A DNA stretch of 64,000 nucleotides from Gemmatimonadaceae bacterium (GCA_016742275.1 JACVCD010000005.1:186001-250000), one strand, 5' to 3'. Shown: positions 52,699 through 59,877, numbered from the stretch's first letter. Numbers and translations: made by a program. Notes: generated by a model not told the origin, from the letters alone.

Positions 52699-54123
52699 TC
52701 ACGTCGTCTTTGGGCGAGGCTTTCCTGCGCTGTCGATGCGATGGCAGAGGCCACACCAGCTCCCTTTGCGTACGCTCGACCAAATGGCCTCCCATTCATG
52801 TCCCCGCGCGCAGCGCCAGCGCAGCTTCTGCTGAGAATTCTGGTAGACTGTGGAGAGACACTCTGCGCCGCGCAGTGTTGCAGCGGCTTGCATATCCGCC
52901 AAAGTATGTCGCTGCGTAGCGCCCGCCGACAGTCGTTTGCAGACGCCGCATCCCTTTCCGCGTTGGAAGTTGTCGCTGGAGAGCATCGTCTCGTGTCCGG
53001 CGTTGCAGCGAAACCGCAGCTTCTCCTTCGCATTGACGTACGCGGTGGAGACCAGCGTCCATCCGCGTGCCTCGGCTTTCGTCCGGAGTAGGTCGATCGA
53101 TGGACCAACCTGACCAGCGCACGCCGGGCACCACGATCCTTGGTGGAGGATGGAGGTGGGTGCGGCCTGCCACTGATGCTGCCTCGTGCACTCCCACGTC
53201 AGAGCAGTGCTCCAGCCCTGAAATGCGCGCGTGACGCACCGCCCTCCTCGGTTAGCGGCTACTTTATCAAGGCGGAGGAGAATCGTTGATGAGAAGGCGG
53301 ACAACAGACTGATCGGAGCGCTGCGCACCCGATCGTCAGGCACTCGCCCGGCAGCGCTGAGCGCCGCGATCGTAGCGCTCCGAATGTGCGCAGTTCGCGC
53401 GTCGAGGTCGCTCGTCGTGAACTCCGGGACCTCGATCAGGACGATTCCACGCGCTGCACACAACTCCCGTCGGATCGCGTCTTTGCGTCGGATGTGGGCG
53501 AGACGCTCCTGCGTACCCGCTAGCCGAGGGACCACGCGATAGTGCTGACCGCCGTGGTACTCGAAGGCGATCCCGAGCGCCTCAGCGTACCCATCCAGCT
53601 CTAGCGGACGGCGAAACTCCGTGGTGCGGAGCCATTCCGGATGCGCTTTGGGAAACTCGACGCCAAACAGCTGCTCCAGCGCCGTTCGACATTGACGCTC
53701 AGACAGACCTGCCTTATTGCATTCGGGACACCAATGTCCGCTTGCGACAAGCGAAACCGACGTATGCCATTGATGACCGTCTCGACATTCCCACAGCACT
53801 TTTCCGGACACTGTCGGAATGTCGGCGGCGAGGCAGCGCCCTCCCGCACGTTCGGCAAGCGCCGCGGCGAGCTCAATCCCGCCATCACGATTGGGCTGTA
53901 TGCACTGAGCGCAGCGCGCCTGCCGGTACACCACGTTGCCTGGCGACATCATCCGCACGTGGCCAGCGGCAGTACACACAAAGCGATGCGGGATGTCCTT
54001 GCCCCGGTACTCAACTTCATCGAACCGTAGCCCGACCGCCGCCGCAGCCTCTCGGATGCGCTGCAGCGAGATCGGCTTGTGTTTCTTGGGTTCCCGTCGC
54101 AGCGGCGGAGTTGACTTAGGCAT
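52699..54123 (-). CDS. Multi-zinc-ribbon PD-(D/E)XK-like nuclease
   Basis: A 474-residue protein with five zinc ribbons of the form C-x-x-x-H-x-W ... C-x-x-C (near residues 50-74, 113-135, 309-336, 369-395 and 425-451), for example LWECRDGHQWHTSVSLVASGHWCPEC. Between ribbons two and three (about 142-235) is a nuclease-like core: ERQCRTALEQLFG, ELDGYAEALGIAFEYHGGQHY and KDAIRRELCAARGIVLIEVPEF. Asp177, Glu188 and Gln193 are candidate active-site residues of the endonuclease-like fold found in Vsr/DUF559-type proteins. Ribbon repeats of this kind (PF14311-like) presumably bind nucleic acid. It is alone in its cassette. Function is inferred: DNA or RNA cleavage, perhaps defence. Confidence 0.78.
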   Translation of the reverse strand: MPKSTPPLRREPKKHKPISLQRIREAAAAVGLRFDEVEYRGKDIPHRFVCTAAGHVRMMSPGNVVYRQARCAQCIQPNRDGGIELAAALAERAGGRCLAADIPTVSGKVLWECRDGHQWHTSVSLVASGHWCPECNKAGLSERQCRTALEQLFGVEFPKAHPEWLRTTEFRRPLELDGYAEALGIAFEYHGGQHYRVVPRLAGTQERLAHIRRKDAIRRELCAARGIVLIEVPEFTTSDLDARTAHIRSATIAALSAAGRVPDDRVRSAPISLLSAFSSTILLRLDKVAANRGGRCVTRAFQGWSTALTWECTRQHQWQAAPTSILHQGSWCPACAGQVGPSIDLLRTKAEARGWTLVSTAYVNAKEKLRFRCNAGHETMLSSDNFQRGKGCGVCKRLSAGATQRHTLADMQAAATLRGAECLSTVYQNSQQKLRWRCARGHEWEAIWSSVRKGSWCGLCHRIDSAGKPRPKTT

Positions 54124-54167
54124 TTCGAATGACGGCGAACTAGCCTTCGCACCTGATCTCGTGAAGC

Positions 54168-54279
54168 GCTTTAACGCCCAGCGCTCTGCCGCGGGGCCAT
54201 TACGATAAGATGCGGCGAGCGCGCGCAGCGTGCACGCCGCCTTCCTAAAGGCCCCGCCGGCAGCAGCGATCCGTTAGGC
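54168..54279 (-). repeat. attC-like site 3
   Basis: CTTTAAC at 54169-54175 and GTTAGGC at 54273-54279 bound a 112-bp element. Arms GCCCAGCGCTCTGCCGCGGG and CCCCGCCGGCAGCAGCGATC pair imperfectly. The loop side shares GGGGCCATTxCxATAAGATG with site 7. GTTAGGC is the classic integron core. The element lies 44 bp before the nuclease start. Confidence 0.88.
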
Positions 54280-54297
54280 GGCAACTAAGCGCGCCCA

Positions 54298-54798
54298 TCA
54301 GTCAAACAGCAGCTTTGGAAACGAATTCCTGGCAACCAGAAGAGGGTCTCCGAGAACCGCATTCCGAACTCCAGGAGCGTTCATGTAAACGCGGAAGCGC
54401 TCACCAGGAAGCGCATGGACGAGCACTGTGTTGTTCTCTTCCCTTCTTCCGGTCGCGGCGCGCCGCTGTCCGATCATGGTAATGAGCTGCGCGCGACTAA
54501 CGCAGCAGATCTCGCGAGCCTCGACACAAACGAGCGCTACAAACGCTCGGCGGCCGCCCCTGGCGATTGCGGAGAGCTCTTTCAAGTGCGCAGTTCGGAA
54601 CGTAAAGCTGTACTCACTGTGGGCCTTTGACGGCTTGGTCGCGTACTTCAGGTAAACGCCGATGTCCGAATTGACGATGTATGCGCTCCGCGAAGTACGC
54701 CTAGACACGCGGAACGAGTTGATTGAAGTAAACTTCTTGTGCTCGGCAATCTGAATCAGCGCCGCGCCATGATACAGATGATTGTCATCGATGTGCAT
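54298..54798 (-). CDS. Cassette-borne protein of unknown function
   Basis: A 166-residue soluble protein. The ATG at 54798 has AGGAG six bases upstream. The sequence MHIDDNHLYHGAALIQIAEHKKFTSIN, then AYIVNSDIGVYLKYATKPSKAHSEYSFTFRTAHLKELSAI and FVALVCVEAREICCVSRAQLITMIGQRR, looks like a compact alpha/beta protein. The end (NTVLVHALPGERFRVYMN) suggests a beta hairpin. It recalls hypothetical proteins that turn up in scattered bacterial genomes, but I cannot name a family. It has its own cassette between sites 4 and 3. Confidence 0.72.
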   Translation of the reverse strand: MHIDDNHLYHGAALIQIAEHKKFTSINSFRVSRRTSRSAYIVNSDIGVYLKYATKPSKAHSEYSFTFRTAHLKELSAIARGGRRAFVALVCVEAREICCVSRAQLITMIGQRRAATGRREENNTVLVHALPGERFRVYMNAPGVRNAVLGDPLLVARNSFPKLLFD

Positions 54799-54828
54799 GG
54801 TGGCTCCTGCAGGAAACTGACATTGGCC

Positions 54829-54918
54829 GCCTAACGCTGGCTTCTGCAGCGGGCGATTAAATCAAGGGCGAGCGCAGCGAGCGACCGAATTGCCCGTCTG
54901 CAGCAAGCACCGTTACAC
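54829..54918 (-). repeat. attC-like site 4
   Basis: GCCTAAC at 54829-54835 and GTTACAC at 54912-54918. Arms AACGCTGGCTTCTGCAGCGG and CGTCTGCAGCAAGCACCGTT pair strongly around CTGCAG. Its sequence is nearly identical to site 6 in both arms. It is 90 bp long, in the normal attC range. Confidence 0.9.
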
Positions 54919-54919
54919 C

Positions 54920-56020
54920 TCATGAGCGTGGAGTTGGCAAACTTCCAAGCCATTGCTCCCATAGCCTCGCGTCAGCACCGAGGTCCTTTCCACCGTTGAG
55001 CTGAACGAGAAGGGCCCTTGCCTCGAAAGAGGTGGCAGGATTTCGTGAACGCAAATGAGCAAGAACCCATTCCGCATTGCCATGAAGCAACGGGCCAGCG
55101 AGAGCCGGTGATACTCGGCTCCGGGCCAGTGTTCGCAACACGGCTTCGGTCGCAGCGACATTTGTACCCCCGAGCAGCGCGCGCAGTCCCGGAACAACAG
55201 GGGTCCAGTCAACGGTCCGCGAAGGGAGAATCTGCAGCACCGTCAGGGCGCTTTTGCGCACCGCCTCTTGGCCGTCGCGAAGGGCATCAGCGAGTGCGTG
55301 CCACGTCGCGTCGCGTTCGCCGAACCCCGCTAGAACAACAACGGCAGCAAACCGGTTGACGTATTCGCCATCCTCTCTTACGGCCTCAAGCGCCACGCGC
55401 CATGCGGCCCTGTCCGAGTGCGCCAGCTGAAACGCGTGCAAGCGCGCTGCGTCCGCCTCCAATGTGGCCCGCCGCGCCGAAGGCATCGCGGCAATTGAAG
55501 CAGAGAAGCGTGCCGTATCCCGCCCAAACTGCAGCGGCCCAAGGACCGGACCCAATACAAAAGATCCAGAACCGTCTGTCGCGCCTAGGATGAGCGACGC
55601 GTAACTCGGGCGAAGCACGCGAAACGTGTCCGCCTTCGCCGTAGTCGCCCATCTTATGCGATCGGCCTCGCCGGGCTCAATAACCTTGATCGACACGAAT
55701 CGCCGAGGCTTGGCACCCGCACTATCAACATAGGTTTGCGTGATGACCTGTGCGTCAGGGAAACCGAGAAACTGACGGAGCACCGCGGCGCACGCCGAGT
55801 CGTGAAGTTCGAGTCCTGGCCGGTGCACTCGCACGGAATCTCGTAGCATTTCGAGCGACCAGCGCCGCAACCCAGTGACTTCAACGATCCCTATCGGCGC
55901 CTCATAGGACACGTTCCTGAGCGCGGTGCCAGTCGCTTGGGCGAAGGCACTAGTCATTGGCGCGGCTGCCGGGGCCAAAGCTAGGATCACGGTAGCAGCA
56001 GTACGGCGAGCAAAAGTCAT
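54920..56020 (-). CDS. Exported protein with HEAT-like repeats, cassette-borne
   Basis: A 366-residue protein with a signal peptide (RRTAATVILALAPAAAPMTSAFAQ). A mixed domain (about 30-190) contains VEVTGLRRWSLEMLRDSVRVHRPGLELHDSACAAVLRQFLGFPDAQVITQTYVDS. The rest resembles HEAT/armadillo-like helical repeats: RVALEAVREDGEYVNRFAAVVVLAGFGERDATWHALADALRDGQEAVRKSALTVLQILP and so on. It is periplasmic or secreted by inference. The start is 31 bp from site 5 and the stop 1 bp from site 4. No specific function is evident. A secreted cassette product suggests an adaptive envelope role. Confidence 0.75.
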   Translation of the reverse strand: MTFARRTAATVILALAPAAAPMTSAFAQATGTALRNVSYEAPIGIVEVTGLRRWSLEMLRDSVRVHRPGLELHDSACAAVLRQFLGFPDAQVITQTYVDSAGAKPRRFVSIKVIEPGEADRIRWATTAKADTFRVLRPSYASLILGATDGSGSFVLGPVLGPLQFGRDTARFSASIAAMPSARRATLEADAARLHAFQLAHSDRAAWRVALEAVREDGEYVNRFAAVVVLAGFGERDATWHALADALRDGQEAVRKSALTVLQILPSRTVDWTPVVPGLRALLGGTNVAATEAVLRTLARSRVSPALAGPLLHGNAEWVLAHLRSRNPATSFEARALLVQLNGGKDLGADARLWEQWLGSLPTPRS

Positions 56021-56051
56021 GTGATTGATAGAGAGATTATCGGAGAATGAG

Positions 56052-56173
56052 GTGTAACGCTTGGTTCTACTGCAAAGGCTACAATGAATCAGCTGTGAAC
56101 TACGCGAAGCGCAAGCTTCGCGTAGTTACACAGCGTACCAGCTCGCCTTTGACAGTAGCAACGCTCGTTATAC
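56052..56173 (-). repeat. attC-like site 5
   Basis: GTGTAAC at 56052-56058 and GTTATAC at 56167-56173. Arms CTTGGTTCTACTGCAAAGGC and GCCTTTGACAGTAGCAACGC pair well. The central variable stem is an almost perfect hairpin: 56092-56110 with 56115-56134, one bulge and a GCAA tetraloop. The right end is shared with site 8 (CAACGCTCGTTATACCGC). Confidence 0.9.
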
Positions 56174-56191
56174 CGCTCACGAGAGAATCTC

Positions 56192-56716
56192 TCAACCCCC
56201 TATCTCCCGTCCATCTACATCGTACTTTTCGCCAATCGAATCCCGAACACGCTCAACAATCGCAACAACTGAAGTTGAGCAAGGTTCTGGCCGAGGGTTG
56301 ATCCAGTTCAGAAACGCCGCCGGGTCGCCTTGTGTCACGCTCGAGAGCGCAAGTTGAATTTCGTTGGCAAGTAAAGGACGCCGAAGATCAGCATCCCAGA
56401 TGTGACCAATCACTTTATTGCGAAATGCTGGAACCCCTCGCGCATCGATCTCCTTTGCCAAGTTCTTGAACTCAAGGGCAACCTCAGTGGGAAGAATTGG
56501 TTTGTAGCGCTTGTAGATCTCTAGGATCTTATGGAGTGTGACGATTAGGTGAAAAAGCGTTAGCCTCGACACGCCAATAGCATTGGTATCCGAGATGACA
56601 GCCTGAATCGGATTCGAGTTAAAGACATCGATCACGCCGGTTCCAGCGGCAAGATCGAGAACAGTCATATTCAAGAGTATGAATGCTTCGCGAGGTCGTT
56701 GATCTGACATACTCAT
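56192..56716 (-). CDS. Cassette-borne hypothetical protein
   Basis: A 174-residue soluble helical protein, visibly more A+T-rich than the flanking chromosome. Features: EAFILLNMTVLDLAAGTGVIDVF at the N-terminus, LTLFHLIVTLHKILEIYKRYKPILPTEVALEFKNLAKEIDARGV, then FRNKVIGHIWD, a helical pattern with a Lys-x-x-Gly-His near residue 102 that recalls HEPN-like or AbiV-like proteins. The similarity is weak and I would not name it. An in-frame ATG two codons later is an alternative start. The start is 9 bp from site 6, the stop 18 bp from site 5. Confidence 0.65.
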   Translation of the reverse strand: MSMSDQRPREAFILLNMTVLDLAAGTGVIDVFNSNPIQAVISDTNAIGVSRLTLFHLIVTLHKILEIYKRYKPILPTEVALEFKNLAKEIDARGVPAFRNKVIGHIWDADLRRPLLANEIQLALSSVTQGDPAAFLNWINPRPEPCSTSVVAIVERVRDSIGEKYDVDGREIGG

Positions 56717-56725
56717 GTATGAACG

Positions 56726-56817
56726 GTATAACGCTGGCTTCTGCAGCGGGCGCTCAAATTAAATGCGCGCGCAGCGCGCTACCGAACAACGCCCGTCTGC
56801 AGCAAGCATCGTTATGT
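56726..56817 (-). repeat. attC-like site 6
   Basis: GTATAAC at 56726-56732 and GTTATGT at 56811-56817, 92 bp. Arms AACGCTGGCTTCTGCAGCGG and CGTCTGCAGCAAGCATCGTT are nearly identical to those of site 4. The central part (GCGCGCGCAGCGCGC) gives a short variable stem. Confidence 0.9.
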
Positions 56818-56831
56818 GGTGGCGAAGTGAC

Positions 56832-57371
56832 CTACCGGTAAAGCTCGATGCCGCTGTGCGTCAAGTCGCGAATTCGCACAAACCCTAGCTCTGCAGGTGG
56901 CACGCCCTCAAGCACCAGTCGTACCGCCGTCCAACGACCTCTACCGAGCGTTTCGTTGAACTTTACCTCTCGTGATTTCGCACTCTCGTTGATGGGAACG
57001 CCACTTGTATCGACTGCGCCCCACTCAATCTTCGCCTTCGCACCGTTGATGTTCGCTGACGTTGTATTGCCAAAACTGAGCGTGACGCGGCTACCGCTGG
57101 CGTAAGCTTCAACGTTCGCAAGACTAACGGTGATGGCGCCAAGATCGCTATTGACGACCGAATAGCCATCCTGACCTGGGGTCAGGTAGGCGATCTTGTC
57201 CCATCCTTCCATCATCTCAGATAGCTCGCTTCGATACTTGAGATCGGACACCACTGCCTCTACGGAATCAATTCGACGGGCGAGCGCATCAAGCTTTGAA
57301 GCGTCTGCTTGGCTCTGGCCGGCGCACGCGGTAAGGCAAGAAGTGATGATTGCGAGAGCGGAGAATCGCAC
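56832..57371 (-). CDS. DUF3251-like lipoprotein, cassette-borne
   Basis: A 179-residue lipoprotein. A GTG at 57371 with GAGGAAA upstream gives a lipoprotein signal ending Leu-Thr-Ala-Cys at about residue 17. A short coiled coil (KLDALARRIDSVEAVVSDLKYR) leads into IAYLTPGQDGYSVVNSDLGAITVSLANVEAYASGSRVTLSFGNTTSANINGAKAKIEWG, the DUF3251/YajI pattern. In-frame codons further upstream run into attC site 7 and are unlikely to be translated. The family is a periplasmic lipoprotein of unknown function. It is the only gene in its cassette. Confidence 0.8.
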   Translation of the reverse strand: MRFSALAIITSCLTACAGQSQADASKLDALARRIDSVEAVVSDLKYRSELSEMMEGWDKIAYLTPGQDGYSVVNSDLGAITVSLANVEAYASGSRVTLSFGNTTSANINGAKAKIEWGAVDTSGVPINESAKSREVKFNETLGRGRWTAVRLVLEGVPPAELGFVRIRDLTHSGIELYR

Positions 57372-57436
57372 TGCGGAGATTTCCTCGAGAAGGTGTCGTA
57401 CAAGTATCCTGTCGCCGCGCATCCAGCTATCAAACC

Positions 57437-57547
57437 ACATAACGCCGCCGCTCTGCAGCGGGGCCATTCCAATAAGATGCGGCCGGCGAGCGGAGCGAGC
57501 CAGCCGCTGTCCGAAGTGGCCCCGCCTGCAGCAGCGAGCCGTTATAG
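57437..57547 (-). repeat. attC-like site 7
   Basis: ACATAAC at 57437-57443 and GTTATAG at 57541-57547, 111 bp. Arms CCGCCGCTCTGCAGCGGGGC and GCCCCGCCTGCAGCAGCGAG pair. It shares a GGGGCCATTCCAATAAGATG segment with site 3. The stop codon of the upstream cassette gene lies inside the GTTA core. Confidence 0.9.
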
Positions 57548-58270
57548 AGCCGTTGCACGAAGCTGATGCCCAATGGCCTCCCAAAGCCGGGTCGCATTGG
57601 CGCGACTAGGATGGGGTACGATAAGGAACTGCGTCCGGTCGACACGCGCACTTAGGCACTGCCGATCGCCAATCGTCACCGGATCGAGTGATGTACCGGC
57701 CACCGCACGCCAATGCTCGACGTAGCTCAACCCATAACACACTACAGCCTTCGGCTGTGCGTCGCGCACGACTTGGTGGAGCCGACCAATCCGTCGCGGC
57801 AGTACGTGTGATACGTAGCTCGATCGATCGGCAAGATAGCCGCGTCGTGTCGCGAGTTCACGATACGTCCAATCCGACGCTTTCGGTGAGGGAAGCGGCA
57901 AGAGTTCCAATAGAGCCGTGGCACCGCCCGATGTGCCAAGCTCGGTAGCCTGAACCCTGCGAAGCGTGTCGAGGTCGTAAGATTCTCCTCGCCACGCTTG
58001 GAGTGCCTTCATCAGGGCGCACCACGTCGGCTGCAGCTTCGGGCGGCCACGATCGAAGAACTGGCCAACACCCATCGCACGATGATACTCCGCCAGATCC
58101 TCACACACGGATCGACCGCGTGAATCCCAAAGCGCGACCCGCCGTGCAAGCTCTGCAACATCGCGCCCGCCGCCCTCCTCCATGCCGAGGAACCAGAGCG
58201 GAGACCGCAGATTACCATAGCCCAGAAATGATTCGATAAACTCGTCGAGAGCTTGCAACTGATGATCCAA
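57542..58270 (-). CDS. Possible uracil-DNA-glycosylase-like superfamily protein, cassette-borne
   Basis: A 242-residue soluble protein from a TTG start with AGAGG about nine bases upstream; no ATG lies early in the frame. SPLWFLGMEEGGGRD and the C-terminal FLIVPHPSRANATRLWEAIG resemble the first and last active-site motifs of UDG-superfamily proteins (substrate-loop Gly-x-Glu and His-Pro-Ser). AKAVVCYGLSYVEHW is the expected beta-strand core. The catalytic Asp or Asn of true glycosylases cannot be assigned, so enzymatic activity is uncertain. The TAA stop is formed by the attC core at 57541. A DNA-repair or defence role is inference. Confidence 0.55.
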   Translation of the reverse strand: MDHQLQALDEFIESFLGYGNLRSPLWFLGMEEGGGRDVAELARRVALWDSRGRSVCEDLAEYHRAMGVGQFFDRGRPKLQPTWCALMKALQAWRGESYDLDTLRRVQATELGTSGGATALLELLPLPSPKASDWTYRELATRRGYLADRSSYVSHVLPRRIGRLHQVVRDAQPKAVVCYGLSYVEHWRAVAGTSLDPVTIGDRQCLSARVDRTQFLIVPHPSRANATRLWEAIGHQLRATAL

Positions 58271-58282
58271 TGCGTGTTGCCT

Positions 58283-58405
58283 CTATAACGCCGAGTTCTG
58301 CCGCAAAGGCCCAAATGAAATTAGCTGAATAACTGCGTAACGCGGAGCGTTGCGCAGCTATTCAGCGTACCTCAATGCCTTTGCGAGCAGCAACGCTCGT
58401 TATAC
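58283..58405 (-). repeat. attC-like site 8
   Basis: CTATAAC at 58283-58289 and GTTATAC at 58399-58405, 123 bp. Arms GCCGAGTTCTGCCGCAAAGGC and GCCTTTGCGAGCAGCAACGC pair; the central stem (CTGAATAACTGCGTAACGC with GCGCAGCTATTCAG) is long. The right end is the same as site 5. Confidence 0.9.
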
Positions 58406-58460
58406 CGCCATGCAAGAGATCCATTGCGCCGTTACAATGGCTTTTCGGCACTCCGGCGGT

Positions 58461-59303
58461 TCAATGGTCTACCTCTTCGTCTATTCGAACCGGCATCTCT
58501 CTCAGGACGGCCGCGAGCTTTTCCTGAAGCGCCTCGGCTTGCCGCGCGTCCTTCTGGACGTCGAAGGTGTCTGCGACCACTGCTTCTTCGAGGGCGTTGA
58601 TGGATCGCCACTCTGCGTTCAGCAACGGTACACATTGCTCATCATGCCACTCGACCAGTGCATCGCGAAAATCGTCGTCGCCTCTCGAAGCTGTAAGAAT
58701 GCGGTCTCGTAGGCGCGTCTGCAGTACCTGAGTTTCCCTGTGAGCCGCTTCAAGAACTTGAAGCTCCAGAAGCTTTATCTGGTTCACGTTGTAGAGAGCG
58801 CTCCCGATCTCGACCAAACAAGCTTCCGTGCAAAGCGCCATGACATAGTGCTGCAACACCAAGAAGTTGCAGGTTTCAGGTGACGCCTCCGCCGCCTCGG
58901 GAAACGCCTCCTTGAAGTGATCCACCCAGGCCTCCGCGTTGGTGGCTTCCTTCGTGGCCTCGTGCAGCGCAGTCCAACCATGCGTCTCCGCGATGCATCT
59001 GAGAACTCTCGCGCGCTGGAGCGACCAAGTGGGCTCGCTGGCAATTTCCCGGATCTTCGCGCGAAATCGATCGCGCCAGAGCTCCGTCAGCGAGCCGCCA
59101 TCTCGCTTGGCGCGTATTGTAGCCAGCACATCGAGCCACTCTGGCGATAGCGGAGGAGTCTTAATGCGGTGCTCAATCACATGAAGCAAATCGGCCTCTG
59201 TGAGTGCGCGCTGGAACACGCCTTTAAGTCTCGCCAGCATCGTATCGCTCCACTTCTTCGCAGGGGAACTCTCAGGATTCGCAAAGCACTTGGCATCTTG
59301 CAT
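58461..59303 (-). CDS. Cassette-borne hypothetical helical protein
   Basis: A 280-residue soluble, helical, Glu/Ala-rich protein. I start it at the ATG at 59303; an ATG at 59246 with GGAG upstream is a strong alternative, and codons before 59303 would run into an attC-like element. Segments WLDVLATIRAKRDGGSLTELWRDRFRAKIREIASE, FKEAFPEAAEASPETCNFLVLQHYVMALCTEACLVEIGSALYNVNQIKLLELQVLEAAHRETQVLQ and a C-terminal coiled coil (DARQAEALQEKLAAVLREM) suggest a long helical bundle. No catalytic motif or family is recognised. It is the outermost (first) cassette on the high-coordinate side. Confidence 0.62.
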   Translation of the reverse strand: MQDAKCFANPESSPAKKWSDTMLARLKGVFQRALTEADLLHVIEHRIKTPPLSPEWLDVLATIRAKRDGGSLTELWRDRFRAKIREIASEPTWSLQRARVLRCIAETHGWTALHEATKEATNAEAWVDHFKEAFPEAAEASPETCNFLVLQHYVMALCTEACLVEIGSALYNVNQIKLLELQVLEAAHRETQVLQTRLRDRILTASRGDDDFRDALVEWHDEQCVPLLNAEWRSINALEEAVVADTFDVQKDARQAEALQEKLAAVLREMPVRIDEEVDH

Positions 59304-59877
59304 CGCAGATTCGTTTGCCGCTAGCCGGAATGGCGATGTGCGGCGAACCGCTAAGGTGCTGTTCTCTGCGCGGCGCTCAGAGTGGGTCGCGATCAGTACT
59401 GAGGTGTTGGCGGGCAAGTCTCGGCAACATGAATGCAAGCAGTCGATGAGGATGCTGAGCAGCGGTATAACGCTTATTAGACCGCGAAGCATCACTGCAG
59501 CCAGCTGTTTATACCGCTGATTTTCGCAGCATAACAATCCAGCGCAGCACGCCGTTGCAGTTCGCAATCCAGTTGCCAATGCAGAACTTGCAGCGCATTT
59601 GCAGCATTTCGCCAGCCCGCGATATGCTGCGGCTATCGCGCTATATCACGCCATGGCCGAGAGAGAGCCGGACGGCGACATGCAAAGGCTCCGAGCCATC
59701 GCGCCCGAGTTCAGCAATCCACGGAACGGTCCCCCGGAACGCGTTGCATTGCAGCCCACCGCAGAAACCATACACCACCGTCCCCAAAGGCCCCTGCCCC
59801 TCCCCCCCTCTCCACCGTAAACTGCATGGGCCCCGCCAAAGGCGCGGTTCGCCCCTCCCTCATCTCTGTCAGACTCA
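59304..59877. other. Gap between the cassette array and the metalloprotease gene
   Basis: About 570 bp with no supported gene on either strand. The left part contains a short attC-like element (59464-59515). The middle (59527-59640) is rich in GCAG/GCATT-type short repeats. The right part (59740-59877) is pyrimidine-rich and should carry the promoter of the metalloprotease. No integron integrase or attI-type site could be recognised. Confidence 0.6.
59464..59515 (-). repeat. Short degenerate attC- or attI-like element
   Basis: GGTATAACGC and its inverted partner GTTTATACC bound about 52 bp, and CTGCAG lies between them. The ends match the cores of sites 5, 6 and 8, but the arms are short and poorly paired. 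It may be a shortened attC at the array's upstream edge, or an attI remnant. Confidence 0.35.

Larger units (their letters stand above)
49472..59515 (-). mobile_element. Integron-like gene-cassette array without integrase (CALIN)
   Basis: Eight convincing attC-like elements (90-123 bp) and two short degenerate ones punctuate about 10 kb. Each starts with an R''-like box ending AAC (for example GCCTAAC, GTATAAC) and ends with a G-T-T-x core (GTTAGGC, GTTATAC); the arms between them are imperfect inverted repeats. All cassette genes point leftward. Gene starts lie about 10-90 bp after one element and stops lie within 1-90 bp of the next, or inside it. In such arrays the integrase should lie beyond the high-coordinate end, facing right; that place holds a metalloprotease gene and no integrase-like ORF. 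The cargo is more A+T-rich in places than the flanks. Classification as CALIN is inference from this geometry. Confidence 0.8.

Noticed and set aside
52551-53108. A 185-codon frame covering attC site 2 and the end of the nuclease gene
   Set aside because: It is Arg/Ala/Leu-rich, a typical by-product of attC palindromes, and overlaps the better-supported nuclease frame.
49472-59515. CRISPR array as an explanation for the regularly spaced palindromes
   Set aside because: The repeats are about 90-120 bp, imperfect, and separated by whole genes, unlike CRISPR repeats and spacers; no cas genes are present.
59516-59877. A hidden integron integrase or remnant beside the array
   Set aside because: All six frames here lack tyrosine-recombinase motifs such as the Arg, His-x-x-Arg and Tyr boxes, and no long frame exists.
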